Notes: generated by a model not told the origin, from the sequence alone. A stretch of 64,000 nucleotides of DNA from CAVYGN01 sp963796325 (GCA_963796325.1 CAWCLF010000001.1:744001-808000); one strand, 5' to 3'. Positions 6,832-15,872 are shown, numbered from the stretch's first letter. A program made the numbers and translations.

Positions 6832-9235
6832 CCGATGATACCCCTAATATGTGTTTATATTTTTCGAATATTTTCAAAGCCGCTTTCAGATCGTCCCAAT
6901 CATGCGTGGCGATATAGCTTGTCCTGAAGCCTGTGGCGATCTCGGGCACAGCAGGCTGGAGAACCGGATTCACATAAACGCCTTCGTCCATGAATACTTT
7001 GGCCGCGGCCAGGGTTAAAATTTCATTCCCCAGTATAACCGGGACGATCTGGGTCCCGAGGAATCTGGCATTGTAACCCATAGCCTCCAGGCTGTCGCCC
7101 ATAAACTTCGCTTTATCCATGATGTCTTTTCTCATTTCGGGTTTTTCCTTTATCAGTTTCAGGACCGCCCTGACTGTCGCCGCGACCGATGCCGGAAGGC
7201 TGGCGCTGAAAATATGCGGGCTTCCTTTATGTTTGATATGATCGATAACCCTGGAGTCTCCGGCGATAAATCCGCCCAGGGAAGCGAAACTTTTGCTGAA
7301 GGTGCCCATTATCAAATCCACGTCTTTTTCAATACCGGCAGCTTCGCAGGCTCCCCTTCCGTTTGCCCCGAAAACCCCGATCCCATGCGCTTCGTCGACG
7401 AATAAACGCGATCCGTATTTCTTATTCAATTCGCTTATCGCCTTTAAATCGGGAATGGTGCCTTCCATGCTGAAAACAGAATCCGTTACAAGCAATACGT
7501 TCCTGCCGGGCAGTTTCGACAAAACCTTTTCAAGGTTTTTCATATCATTATGACGGTAAACAAAATATGTCGCTCCTGAAAGCTTGGCCGCGTCGAACAG
7601 GCTTCTATGGCTCCTCTCGTCAAGGACTATTACATCCTCCGGTCCGCATAAAGCGGAAATTCCGGCCAGGTTGGTCTGGTACCCGGTGCTGCATATAACT
7701 ACGGCCTCCCTGCCGAGAAATTCCGCAAGCTCGTTTTCCAATTTTTTATGTATATCTAAAGTCCCGTTCAACAGCGGCGAACCGGAGCATCCCGTGCCGT
7801 ATTGATCGATCGCTTCTTTAGCCGCGTTCATCACTTCAGGATGACTGGCGGCCCCCAGATACGAGTTTGTACCTAGCAGAACAATTTTTTTATCCTGTAG
7901 GTAAACGCAGGAATTCTGCGCCGTATTGAATTCCGGGTAATAATTGTAAACCCCCGACAATCGCGCTATGTTCGCCTTATAATACTTCGATACTTTATTA
8001 AAAATATCACCTTCGGGGTAATCCTGCTGAAGTTTTTTTATTTCTTTTGAAATAAATACCAGGTTGGATCTGTTCAAAACATCCTCTTTAAAAGGATGGT
8101 GAAAAAAATTATCGGGCTGCTTGATCGAATCCGTAATCAGATGAGCCATAGTCCTTGAATACTCCCTGCTGTCACGGTGTCTGACAAAATAAACAAGAGG
8201 CTGGGCGACCGCGCCCAGGACTAATTTGGGATCATAAGCCGTAATGCCCATTTCCAGTTTCTTCTTTCCAAGTTCGATTGCCCTTGAGAGGCTGAATATG
8301 TTATTCGCCTTGTATAAATGCGCGCTTTTATAATTGGTAAAATTATAATCGACCCCCCAGTACATCGTATAATAAGTATTCTTATCAAAAATATTGAAAC
8401 TGAAAGCGACGATTTCTTCGCCGTATTTCATCAGCAAAACTTCACTGCTGTCTCTAAGCATGTCCGCCGCCGATTCGAAAAATTCCGGCGTAAAATATTC
8501 CCGTTCATATTCGGACGCTTTATCATAAACCTGTTTCCAGAGCGATGAGAGTTCGTTTTTATACTTTTTATAATCTCTGACAAATTCATATTCAACGCCG
8601 AATTTCTCCTTGATCCGGAAAGACTGTTTATAGTAATCGGCGGCCCTGTTCTTTTTTTTCAGATCGGAAAAATACTCTTCGATGCTGTTCCATCTGACAT
8701 CCATAACGGCTTTTGGAAAACCGAGGGCCGGATAGAACCCTATAGGTTTAAGGGTTTGATAATAGCGATCGAATTTTTCATAAGGGACATCGCGGAAAAC
8801 CTGGATTTTTACGCCTTCCTCGTTGGAAATATCGTCCATTTCCCGGGCGGTTCTTTCCAGGATTGATTCGAAATCATCATCGTCTTTAACCGTTAAACCT
8901 TCGCCCAGCAAGCAGATATTCGCGCATTCAAGGGTTTTAAGATTTAAAAAATCCGGGTAAATCTGTTTGATCCTTTTTCTATAATCGCCGGGGATAGAGG
9001 TATCCATCGAGGAAAAATCCGTGCATGCGATAAACAGGTTGGCCCTGGCCAATTCATACGTTTTGTCATGAAATAGAAGATAATAATAAACCAGATCATT
9101 AATGCCCGACTGTTCTATCATTTTCAGGGAGTTGTACTTCAGCTGGAGCGGAAGGGAAAGATCTTTTTCCCATGTTTCTTTTAGAATGCCGTTCAGGGAG
9201 CGCAGTTTTTCTATTTCGATATTTATCCTACTCAA
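6821..9235 (-). CDS. fused GNAT-type N-acyltransferase and serine-palmitoyltransferase-like alpha-oxoamine synthase
   Basis: 804 residues in two enzymes. Residues 1-400 look like a COG3146/FemAB-like GNAT acyltransferase (KSAHLYKANNIFSLSRAIEL, then MGITAYDPKLVLGA). Residues 405-800 are a fold-type I PLP enzyme: GTGCSGSPLLNGTLDIHKKL near 480-498, DEAHGIG with D614 for the PLP ring nitrogen, and Schiff-base K648 in GTFSKSFASLGGF. That lysine motif resembles serine palmitoyltransferases more than KBL or BioF. The likely reaction is decarboxylative condensation of acyl-ACP with an amino acid such as serine, perhaps followed by N-acylation by the front domain, as bacterial ceramide synthases do. 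The substrate is not deducible. It overlaps both neighbours. Confidence 0.82.
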   Translation of the reverse strand: MSRINIEIEKLRSLNGILKETWEKDLSLPLQLKYNSLKMIEQSGINDLVYYYLLFHDKTYELARANLFIACTDFSSMDTSIPGDYRKRIKQIYPDFLNLKTLECANICLLGEGLTVKDDDDFESILERTAREMDDISNEEGVKIQVFRDVPYEKFDRYYQTLKPIGFYPALGFPKAVMDVRWNSIEEYFSDLKKKNRAADYYKQSFRIKEKFGVEYEFVRDYKKYKNELSSLWKQVYDKASEYEREYFTPEFFESAADMLRDSSEVLLMKYGEEIVAFSFNIFDKNTYYTMYWGVDYNFTNYKSAHLYKANNIFSLSRAIELGKKKLEMGITAYDPKLVLGAVAQPLVYFVRHRDSREYSRTMAHLITDSIKQPDNFFHHPFKEDVLNRSNLVFISKEIKKLQQDYPEGDIFNKVSKYYKANIARLSGVYNYYPEFNTAQNSCVYLQDKKIVLLGTNSYLGAASHPEVMNAAKEAIDQYGTGCSGSPLLNGTLDIHKKLENELAEFLGREAVVICSTGYQTNLAGISALCGPEDVIVLDERSHRSLFDAAKLSGATYFVYRHNDMKNLEKVLSKLPGRNVLLVTDSVFSMEGTIPDLKAISELNKKYGSRLFVDEAHGIGVFGANGRGACEAAGIEKDVDLIMGTFSKSFASLGGFIAGDSRVIDHIKHKGSPHIFSASLPASVAATVRAVLKLIKEKPEMRKDIMDKAKFMGDSLEAMGYNARFLGTQIVPVILGNEILTLAAAKVFMDEGVYVNPVLQPAVPEIATGFRTSYIATHDWDDLKAALKIFEKYKHILGVSSDGK

Positions 9236-10892
9236 CGTACTTTCCTTTTATTCTGCCATGCATATATTCCTCTCGCATTAAATTCCGCTGAATTTTACCG
9301 CTTGGCGTTACCAGGATCGTTTTAGGTTTAACCGCGATTATTTTTAACACCTTTAAACCTGTTTTTCTCAGGATGATCCTGTCTATTTCAGATTCGATAG
9401 ACCTGAGATCGTCCTCGCCGGAATATGTCGTTTCGTATATTACAATCAGCTCCACAAGTCCGGAAGAAGACTTCGATGCAGGTATATCGAAACAAACAAC
9501 GCGGTTCCTTGCGACCTGTTTCAATTCTTTTATATATGATTCAATTTCATAAGGGAAAAAATTTTCGCCGTTAATTATGAACATATCGTCGGAACGCCCC
9601 AATATAACAAGATCTTTCCCCCGGAAAAAGCCTATATCCCTTGTATTTAAAAAACCGTCCCGATCGGACAGCCCGACTTCTTTTCCGTTTATGTATGCGC
9701 TCGAAGCGACATTGTTTCCGCATATTTTAATCAATCCGTAGGGATCCCCGGGGTTTTCCTTTTCTATCTTTATTTCTATATTTTTTAAACTCCTTCCTAC
9801 CGTCGGATATAAATATTCGTTCACTTTAAAGATCCTGTATGGCCGGAAAGGTTTCGCGATAGTGACAGCCAGGGTCGCCTCCGCAAGCCCGTAACATGGC
9901 GAAACTACGCCTTTTTTTAAGCCGTACGGGCGGAAAGTTTTTTCAAATTCCCTGATTTTATTAACGTTAATCGGTTCCGTTCCGATGCCGATCCATTTTA
10001 ATTTGCTTAAATCGTAGTTGTATTTTTCTTCCCCGTTGACTCTGCGTAAAATCCACTCGATCGCAAAATTCGGCATGCAGCATCCCTGTATATCGTATTC
10101 GGAGAGAATCGTCATAAAATTTAACGGATGTTTGGCGAATTGCGCAGGTGTTAAAAGCACCAGTTCGCTTAATGTTAAAAGACTCCCCAGGAACAATCCG
10201 ACAAGCCCCATATCATGGTACAGCGGGAGCCAGTTTGCAGACCTGAACGAGACGGGATTTACTTCAAGCGCTGTATAGATATCATCGATGTTCGTCCTCA
10301 GGTTTTTATAACGTATTATGATGCCTTTGGGCTGGCTGGTGCTTCCTGAAGTAAACTGTATGAAAATGGTGTCGTCATCTCCGGGTATCTGCCTTTCCGC
10401 ATGGAGAACACGCGGATTATCAAAACCGGCGAATATTTCATTGTACGTGAATATCTTGAAATCCAGGCCTCTTTCATGGCAAACTGATTTGATATCGTCT
10501 TTTTCATTTTCATCGCATATATAAAAATGGAATTGGTCCATGATAAACGATATGCGGTTTTTAAAAGCTTCAGCCGATGTGAACGATTCTCTGGGGGGCA
10601 TCGGAACTACTGCCGCCCCGATCCATATATGCGCCAGCCATAGATAAACCAGCTCCATTGAGGTTTTGGATGACAGCAGTACGCGGTCGCTTTTTTTTAT
10701 ATTGTGACTTATGAGAATGCCCGCCAATATCCCCGCTTTTTTATATATTTCCGAATAACTGCTGAACTGCATCTTTCTTTCATTTTCATTATAAAAATAT
10801 ATTCCCCTGCTTGTGCAATGTTCAAGATCGTCCCATATGCGCCGAAAGCAGTTTAAATGATAGTCGAATTGCCGGTTTTTATGTTTAAACAT
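9228..10892 (-). CDS. fatty acyl-AMP ligase (FAAL-like), loads the neighbouring ACP
   Basis: 554 residues of the ANL adenylation superfamily. The phosphate-binding loop is FTSGSTSQPKG (180-190), followed by WLPLYHDMGL (221-230), a signature of FAALs and related long-chain acyl-ACP synthetases, then SPCYGLAEATL and a C-terminal catalytic lysine near 533 in TPSGKIQR. Known relatives activate fatty acids as acyl-AMP and pass them to an ACP instead of CoA, and an ACP gene lies two genes downstream. First gene of the operon, with a promoter at 10912-10939; Shine-Dalgarno GAGAGG lies 9 bp before the ATG. Confidence 0.88.
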   Translation of the reverse strand: MFKHKNRQFDYHLNCFRRIWDDLEHCTSRGIYFYNENERKMQFSSYSEIYKKAGILAGILISHNIKKSDRVLLSSKTSMELVYLWLAHIWIGAAVVPMPPRESFTSAEAFKNRISFIMDQFHFYICDENEKDDIKSVCHERGLDFKIFTYNEIFAGFDNPRVLHAERQIPGDDDTIFIQFTSGSTSQPKGIIIRYKNLRTNIDDIYTALEVNPVSFRSANWLPLYHDMGLVGLFLGSLLTLSELVLLTPAQFAKHPLNFMTILSEYDIQGCCMPNFAIEWILRRVNGEEKYNYDLSKLKWIGIGTEPINVNKIREFEKTFRPYGLKKGVVSPCYGLAEATLAVTIAKPFRPYRIFKVNEYLYPTVGRSLKNIEIKIEKENPGDPYGLIKICGNNVASSAYINGKEVGLSDRDGFLNTRDIGFFRGKDLVILGRSDDMFIINGENFFPYEIESYIKELKQVARNRVVCFDIPASKSSSGLVELIVIYETTYSGEDDLRSIESEIDRIILRKTGLKVLKIIAVKPKTILVTPSGKIQRNLMREEYMHGRIKGKYVE

Positions 10893-10911
10893 AAAAGCTG
10901 CCTCTCAGCAT

Positions 10912-10939
10912 ATTATAATATATATATTATATTAATCAA
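10912..10939 (-). promoter_or_regulatory. promoter of the FAAL-SPT-ACP-kinase operon
   Basis: On the minus strand TTGATT (10939-10934) and TATAAT (10917-10912) are separated by 16 bp within a TA-rich alternating stretch. The predicted transcript begins about a dozen bases before the ATG at 10892. No later promoter is obvious through the five overlapping genes. Confidence 0.6.
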
Positions 10940-10977
10940 GTACATGCCCGTCCTTATTTAGTTGAAATATGCTATTT

Positions 10978-11640
10978 TTAAATCTCATTGATCAATTTGT
11001 TTATCGTCTCGAGAAGCTGCTCTTTCGTGATCGGTTTCTGAAGATAGGCCATTCTCTTCTTTTTAAGATCGTAATGTTCTAATTCCTCATCGATATCTAT
11101 AGCCGTTATAAATATGACCGGGACCATCTCGTCAAGTTTCCGGATAAGCATGGCCAGTTCAAACCCGTTAAAATCCGGAAGGTGGATGTCCGTTATCACC
11201 AGATCGGGGATCATGCTCTGGAATAACAGGAGACCTTCCGCCGCGTTCTTTGCCGACAAAACCTTGAAATTTTCCTTTTCTAATATATACGAAACGGTTT
11301 TAGTTATATACGGTAGATCGTCAACCAGCAGAATATTGGTACGGGTTAGATCCTTTTTTATTTCACCAACCCTGACGGATATTTCTTTTTCAATAGAGTT
11401 TATATGCATTCTGATTTTCTGGTCGATGTTCCCTGAGAGCCAGCTTGAAAAACGGTCCTTTATCATTTGTTCCCGGGATGCATTGTCTAATTTCTCTATC
11501 AGTTTCTTTTTTTCAGTTATGGGGATTTTCATATTAAGAATTTCTACTACCTTATTCTTGTTCTCCTCTGTACGGCTGCGTTTTAATAAAAAACCCAGCT
11601 CAATCAGCGTATCGGCATTAATAGGATTGCTAGTATCCAT
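10978..11640 (-). CDS. response regulator with N-terminal helical domain and C-terminal receiver
   Basis: 220 residues. Residues 1-95 are helical and charged with no recognised domain (a degenerate phosphotransfer or docking region is possible). Residues 98-220 are a receiver: NILLVDDLPYITKTV, phosphoacceptor in LVITDIHLPDFNG, FITAID switch and LQKPI lysine. A C-terminal receiver is an uncommon order. It ends 85 bp before the start of the FAAL operon on the same strand, so it may work with that kinase, but the intervening promoter shows that they can be transcribed separately. 11641-11778 is AT-rich and empty. Confidence 0.8.
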   Translation of the reverse strand: MDTSNPINADTLIELGFLLKRSRTEENKNKVVEILNMKIPITEKKKLIEKLDNASREQMIKDRFSSWLSGNIDQKIRMHINSIEKEISVRVGEIKKDLTRTNILLVDDLPYITKTVSYILEKENFKVLSAKNAAEGLLLFQSMIPDLVITDIHLPDFNGFELAMLIRKLDEMVPVIFITAIDIDEELEHYDLKKKRMAYLQKPITKEQLLETINKLINEI

Positions 11641-11778
11641 CTTTAACCTTCAGTTATTAATCCCCCCCATATAAATATCGCACTCGAGTCCAAATCAAAT
11701 TGAATAAAGCCTGATTTTGCCTTTTGATAATTTATATCGGCAAACCTAACTCATTACATAATAAGGAGATTAGGCTTT

Positions 11779-11893
11779 ATGAACAATTCTACCATAATCG
11801 GTCAGTTATTGCAAATGTTTACGGGATTTTGAATTTCGTAAAACCGTTAAGGAAACTGGAGCCGAATACCATGCCGGAGGTTTCAGACCCTGA
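11779..11893 (+). pseudogene. IS4-family transposase, N-terminal remnant
   Basis: After AAGGAG, ATG at 11779 gives MNNSTIIGQLLQMFTGF and stops; shifting one base continues EFRKTVKETGAEYHAGGFR before a stop at 11893. Together these match the conserved start of IS4 transposases with the DUF4372 domain (MNKSTxFxQLLxLxPRxEFxKxVKExxxxxxxRGFR). The rest of the element is missing. The sequence to 11990 has an open frame in another phase that is not recognisable. Confidence 0.6.
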
Positions 11894-12037
11894 AATCCGA
11901 GCTCAGGTGTGTATCGAATTCAAGTTAAGAGGTGATATTACCGTAATGTCCGATAACGAGCGTTACTTCAAATGTTCTATTGATTAAGCATCGATTGTTG
12001 TGAAAATGAGAGAAGAATAACACTGCAGGGAGATGGT

Positions 12038-12553
12038 ATGATACTTCCCAAAATCCGTGATAAAAGATTTATCACAGTTCGCCGCGGCGGTGTGTTATTG
12101 GACGAAGACCATCATTTATTGGCGATTTGGGCAGCGCAATGCGCTCGGCATGTATTGCACTATTTCGAAGAAGAGCGCCCGAATGATGACCGTCCGCATC
12201 GCGCAATTGAATTAACTCATGCATGGGTAAATGGAGAAATTACTGTGAGACAGGCCCTGGATGCCGCAGGCGCATCAAATGCGGCAGCAAGAGAACTGTC
12301 CGGTGCGGCAAAATATGCGGCTTTATCCGCCGGTCAGGCTGCTGCAGTAGCTCATGTTGCCGCACATGAATTGGGTGCGGCTGCCTACGCAATCAGAGCC
12401 GTTATGGCTGCCTCTTCAGAGGATAAAAAGGATTTTGATAGATATCAGGAATGTCAATGGCAGCGAGACAGGCTACCGGGAAAAATTTGTGATCTTGTAA
12501 TTGACGATGAACGATTGCGAAATGATATATGCTGGTTTGTTTTTAATTGTTAA
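12038..12553 (+). CDS. Imm5-family-like immunity protein (orphan)
   Basis: 171 residues: KIRDKRFITVRRGGVLLDED, then WAAQCARHVLHYFEEERPND and a long alanine-rich helical core (residues 75-135) with HELGAAAYAIRAV. This is the pattern of Imm5 'putative immunity' proteins of polymorphic toxin systems. No cognate toxin is nearby; IS4 debris lies upstream and IS copy 1 inserts 85 bp downstream, so the toxin gene may have been lost. SD is AGGGAGA. The alanine codons raise local GC relative to neighbours. Confidence 0.6.
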   Translation: MILPKIRDKRFITVRRGGVLLDEDHHLLAIWAAQCARHVLHYFEEERPNDDRPHRAIELTHAWVNGEITVRQALDAAGASNAAARELSGAAKYAALSAGQAAAVAHVAAHELGAAAYAIRAVMAASSEDKKDFDRYQECQWQRDRLPGKICDLVIDDERLRNDICWFVFNC

Positions 12554-12685
12554 AATAGCGCCTAACTTTTCCATCCGTGGGATTTATTTGTTAGTATTAG
12601 GAGACGACGATTCTTTGACTTTTTGGGTGGAGGGAATACCCCGTGTGTTAGGATAGTTGTCGCCTAAAATATTAGGAGACAAAAA

Positions 12686-13168
12686 ATGAAAAGTCAATTT
12701 CATTCAGAAGAATTCAGGAGAACTATCGTTCAAAAGATGTGTATTCCCGGCGGGAAAACAGTAACAGAATTAAGTCAGGAAATAGGAGTGAGTGATCAGA
12801 CCCTTTACAATTGGAGGAAAATGATCCAGAATAATGTATCCAGAGGATACCAGGAGAGAAGTCCGAGAGGTTGGAAACTATCTGAAAAGTATCAGGCGGT
12901 GATAGATTCAGCCAATCAATCGGGAGAAGAGTTGGGACAGTGGCTAAGGAAAAACGGACTTCAGACAACGCATATCGAGCTCTGGAAACAGGAGTGTAAA
13001 TCAGTGTTATCTAATAATGAAGCCAGGGATGAAATCAAGCAATTGAAAATAAAAATAGCCGAGTTAGAAAAGGAAATTAATCGTAAGGATAAAACTATAG
13101 CCGAGGTTACTTCTCTGCTGGTGCTTAAAAAAAAACTGAACAAGCTATTCGGCAAAGAGGAAGATTAA
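12686..13168 (+). CDS. IS3-type transposase OrfA (helix-turn-helix protein)
   Basis: 160 residues. Residues 1-60 form a helix-turn-helix (VTELSQEIGVSDQTLYNWRK) for binding the element ends; residues 115-150 form a leucine-zipper-like coil (IKIAELEKEINRKDKTIAEV). In most IS3 elements orfA overlaps orfB and a -1 frameshift makes the fusion transposase. Here orfA stops 5 bp before orfB, so separate production seems more likely. Confidence 0.88.
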   Translation: MKSQFHSEEFRRTIVQKMCIPGGKTVTELSQEIGVSDQTLYNWRKMIQNNVSRGYQERSPRGWKLSEKYQAVIDSANQSGEELGQWLRKNGLQTTHIELWKQECKSVLSNNEARDEIKQLKIKIAELEKEINRKDKTIAEVTSLLVLKKKLNKLFGKEED

Positions 13169-13173
13169 CTCCC

Positions 13174-14202
13174 ATGGATATAAGGATAAATATCTGTGAT
13201 TTGATAAATGAGGCAGTTATGACAGGGGCAAGCAGGGATAAGGCTTGTGAAGAATCAGGTTATGACATCAGGACCATTCAGCGCTGGGATAAAAATCTTG
13301 AAGGAGATAGGAGAAAAATACGGGAATATAAACCCAGGAATGCCCTGTCAGCAGAAGAAAGAGAGGAAATCATCTCCTGTTGCTGCTCTGAGAGGTTCAT
13401 AGATATGACCCCGAATGAAATAGTACCATTACTGGCCGAGGAAGGGGTCTATAAAGGATCAGAATCGACTTTTTATCGTGTCTTGAAGGAAAAAAATATG
13501 CTTCACCATAGATATGAAACGAAGCCGAAAACGGCGAGAAAAACCCCAAGAGAGTTGGAAGCGACAGGGCCCAACCAGGTATGGAGCTGGGATATTACCT
13601 ATATATCCAGTCATATCAAGGGTAAGTACTTCTATCTCTATCTGTTTGAGGATGTCTGGAGCCGTAAGATAGTCGGCTGGAAAATGCACGAGGAGGAAAG
13701 CTCCGATCATGCCGCCAGGATTATGGCCGAGATCGGAGAAACAATTGATTTAAAGGGCTTGTATCTACATTCAGATAACGGTTCTCCTATGAAAGGAGCA
13801 ACGATGTTATCGACCTTGCAGAGGCTACAGGTTATGCCATCGTTTTCAAGGCCGAGCGTAAGTAACGATAACCCTTACTCAGAATCATTGTTTAAGACTT
13901 TAAAGTATAATGTAAAATACCCTGGCCGTTTCGAGACAATAGAAGCGGCGGAAATATGGATGCAGAATTTCGTAGACTGGTATAACAATAAGCATCTTCA
14001 TTCAGGGATTGGATATGTGACCCCTGCACAGAGACATGACGGTAAAGATAAGGCAATACTCCTGATGAGAGCGAAAACTTATGATGCGGCAAAAAGCAGG
14101 CATCCTGAAAGATGGTCAGGAGAATCTAAAAAATGGGAAAGGATAGAATCGGTATTTTTAAACCCGAGTAAGACTAACAAGGAATCGTTGATTGCGGCGT
14201 AA
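13174..14202 (+). CDS. IS3-type transposase OrfB (DDE integrase)
   Basis: 342 residues with the rve catalytic core: first aspartate in WSWDITYIS, second in LHSDNGSP, glutamate in NPYSESLFKTLKY, then YNNKHLHSGIGYVTPAQRH, all classic for IS3 OrfB. The N-terminal 120 residues hold a second HTH region. Translationally coupled to orfA; the stop lies 32 bp before the element end. Appears intact. Confidence 0.92.
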   Translation: MDIRINICDLINEAVMTGASRDKACEESGYDIRTIQRWDKNLEGDRRKIREYKPRNALSAEEREEIISCCCSERFIDMTPNEIVPLLAEEGVYKGSESTFYRVLKEKNMLHHRYETKPKTARKTPRELEATGPNQVWSWDITYISSHIKGKYFYLYLFEDVWSRKIVGWKMHEEESSDHAARIMAEIGETIDLKGLYLHSDNGSPMKGATMLSTLQRLQVMPSFSRPSVSNDNPYSESLFKTLKYNVKYPGRFETIEAAEIWMQNFVDWYNNKHLHSGIGYVTPAQRHDGKDKAILLMRAKTYDAAKSRHPERWSGESKKWERIESVFLNPSKTNKESLIAA

Positions 14203-14281
14203 AATAAAAGCGACAACTCCCTTGACAAAAACCGGAATATAATTTATTAATAATAACCGGATATTAGAGGAGATAATTAAA

Positions 14282-15208
14282 ATGAAATTAATTTCTTTCA
14301 TAGTTTTCCTTGTCGTACAGATTATTTTTATTCCCCTGTTTATTATTGGTGCAGTTTTAGCTTCCATAAACCAATTACTTGTCAGTAAAAAGTTAGGGGT
14401 CTCAGGTACGGCCATCTCCGCAATCGCTGCAAGGTGGCAAATGAATGCATATGGCATGAGAAAAGATCCGGCAGCGGCAAAACTATATCGTTCACTTCCG
14501 AATGGTTCTGAAATAGGGTTATGGCTGGTTTTATTTCCCGGATTTCTGCGGTATAAAATATATCCTGAATTAGAAGAGGAGGGAAAAGAGAGTATAATTA
14601 ATGTTCCTATTGCCAGAACATTTTACTTTGACAAACTTATCAATAAAATAAAGGATAAAGCCGAACAGTTTATTATTATGGGCGCAGGTTATGATACAAG
14701 AAGCTACGGCGATCTCAAAAATAATAAATTAAGGTTTTTCGAAACGGATCAGGAAAGGACACAGAAACTAAAAATAGGATGCTTACAAAAGGCCGGTATT
14801 GATGCATCCCATGTTACTTTTGTTGTTGTGGATTTTTCTACTGATAAATGGTATGAGAAACTTGAAAAAGCAGGTTATGATCCGAGAAAAAAATCTATTT
14901 TTTTGTGGGAAGGAGTAACCCTGTATATATCTGAAAATGATATTCGAAAGACAATAAAAGAAATACAAGGACATGCTGCATCCGGCAGTTTTCTACTTGT
15001 TGATTTTTATTCAAAAAGATTGACTGCACTGCAAGGTGTAAAAGCTACCAATGAAAATTTTCATTTTGGTTTGGATTTTTCTGCAAACGAAGAAAATGTT
15101 TTAAAAACTTTCTTAGAGAGTGCAAATGTAAATATGGGTGATTTCTATTTTATCGGCAACAAAACAAAAAAAGGCGCTTATGGGGTTGTGGCTGAAATAA
15201 TTTTATAG
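14282..15208 (+). CDS. membrane-anchored SAM-dependent methyltransferase
   Basis: 308 residues. An N-terminal hydrophobic helix (about 4-30) probably anchors it to the membrane. The Rossmann SAM site is FIIMGAGYDTRSY (130-142), followed by acidic FFETD and VDFSTDKW; this arrangement belongs to the LCM/PPM-like family (TIGR00027) of class I methyltransferases, which includes O-methyltransferases of lipids and polyketides. Good SD (GAGGAG). IS copy 1 ends 47 bp upstream and may have removed its native promoter. Substrate unknown. Confidence 0.8.
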   Translation: MKLISFIVFLVVQIIFIPLFIIGAVLASINQLLVSKKLGVSGTAISAIAARWQMNAYGMRKDPAAAKLYRSLPNGSEIGLWLVLFPGFLRYKIYPELEEEGKESIINVPIARTFYFDKLINKIKDKAEQFIIMGAGYDTRSYGDLKNNKLRFFETDQERTQKLKIGCLQKAGIDASHVTFVVVDFSTDKWYEKLEKAGYDPRKKSIFLWEGVTLYISENDIRKTIKEIQGHAASGSFLLVDFYSKRLTALQGVKATNENFHFGLDFSANEENVLKTFLESANVNMGDFYFIGNKTKKGAYGVVAEIIL

Positions 15209-15450
15209 AACCTCTTAAAGGTTTTGTGGCAAATAATTTGCAATAAAAGGATCATCATTTATCTGCTTTTCAAAAAAAGCATGTATATTGGGGGATTTAT
15301 TCAAAATGCTTTAAATATTTCCATGCTTCCTTTAAAGGCATGTGCAACCCCCTGCAAAGAAAATGTTGTTTTCAAAGGGCATTGCGTATTTCGCCCCGAT
15401 TTTCCCCGCGATTTCCACGCTGGTAAAACTGCCGTACAAAGGGCCATTAC

Positions 15451-15777
15451 GGGACCGTTTATGTCGGTTTTATAAACGGCTTTCCCCAGGGAGGCCTTAA
15501 TACGGAAGGCCTTGCCTATGACTGGGTAGCTTACGGAAGAACAGGCTGGGAAACCGATACCAATCTTATCAGGATAAAAGGAATTCCACAGCAGAGGATG
15601 TTGGAAAGCTGCTCCTCGGTCGATGAGGCGATAGCTTTCTATGGCAGGTACCGGGAGGATAGCTTCGGATATGGCAAGATCCTTATCGAGGATAAAAGCG
15701 GTTCTTCGGTGATAATAGAACTCAGGGACGGCAAGCTCCCAGAATTATCACGTTTTTTCCTGTTGTTTTGCTTATAG
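15451..15777 (+). pseudogene. choloylglycine hydrolase-like (linear amide C-N hydrolase) fragment
   Basis: The frame reads VYVGFINGFPQGGLNTEGLA, then SCSSVDEAIAFYGRYREDSF and ILIEDKSGSSVIIELRDGKL, typical of the middle of Ntn-type penicillin V acylase/bile salt hydrolase proteins. The N-terminal catalytic cysteine region is missing; 15224-15475 holds another, unrelated frame (CKENVVFKGHCVFRPDF) that may be its degraded start. About 100 of roughly 330 residues remain. Non-functional. Confidence 0.55.
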
Positions 15778-15793
15778 CCATAGAAATACTTCC

Positions 15794-15856
15794 TTATTTC
15801 AATTTATTGTAATCCTGGTCTGATACAGGTTCCAGCCATGTCGCCGGACCGGCCAT
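15794..15856 (-). pseudogene. possible C-terminal stub of a cupin-type gene
   Basis: Reads MAGPATWLEPVSDQDYNKLK then stop, preceded by KVKRV in frame. I recall this ending from small cupin-like proteins, but 20 residues are little evidence. It lies beside an aldo/keto reductase and other gene stubs. Confidence 0.2.
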
Positions 15857-15872
15857 CACTCTTTTTACCTTG

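Larger units (their letters stand above)
12639..14234 (+). mobile_element. IS3-type insertion sequence, copy 1 (1596 bp) with 5-bp target duplication
   Basis: Two ORFs are enclosed by imperfect inverted repeats containing GTTGTCGC (12660s) and GCGACAAC (14210s). Classical TG...CA ends would be 12646 and 14227, but all three copies in the window share seven more bases on each side (CCCCGTG and AAAACCG). Beyond these, GAATA is duplicated at 12634-12638 and 14235-14239, so the transposed unit is 1596 bp. The two transposase proteins are identical to those of copy 3 at 58437-60032. Confidence 0.85.

Noticed and set aside
11724..11987. An 87-codon open frame starting at TTG
   Set aside because: It overlaps the better-supported IS4 transposase remnant (SD plus recognisable N-terminus in two other frames) and has no recognisable domain or ribosome site of its own.
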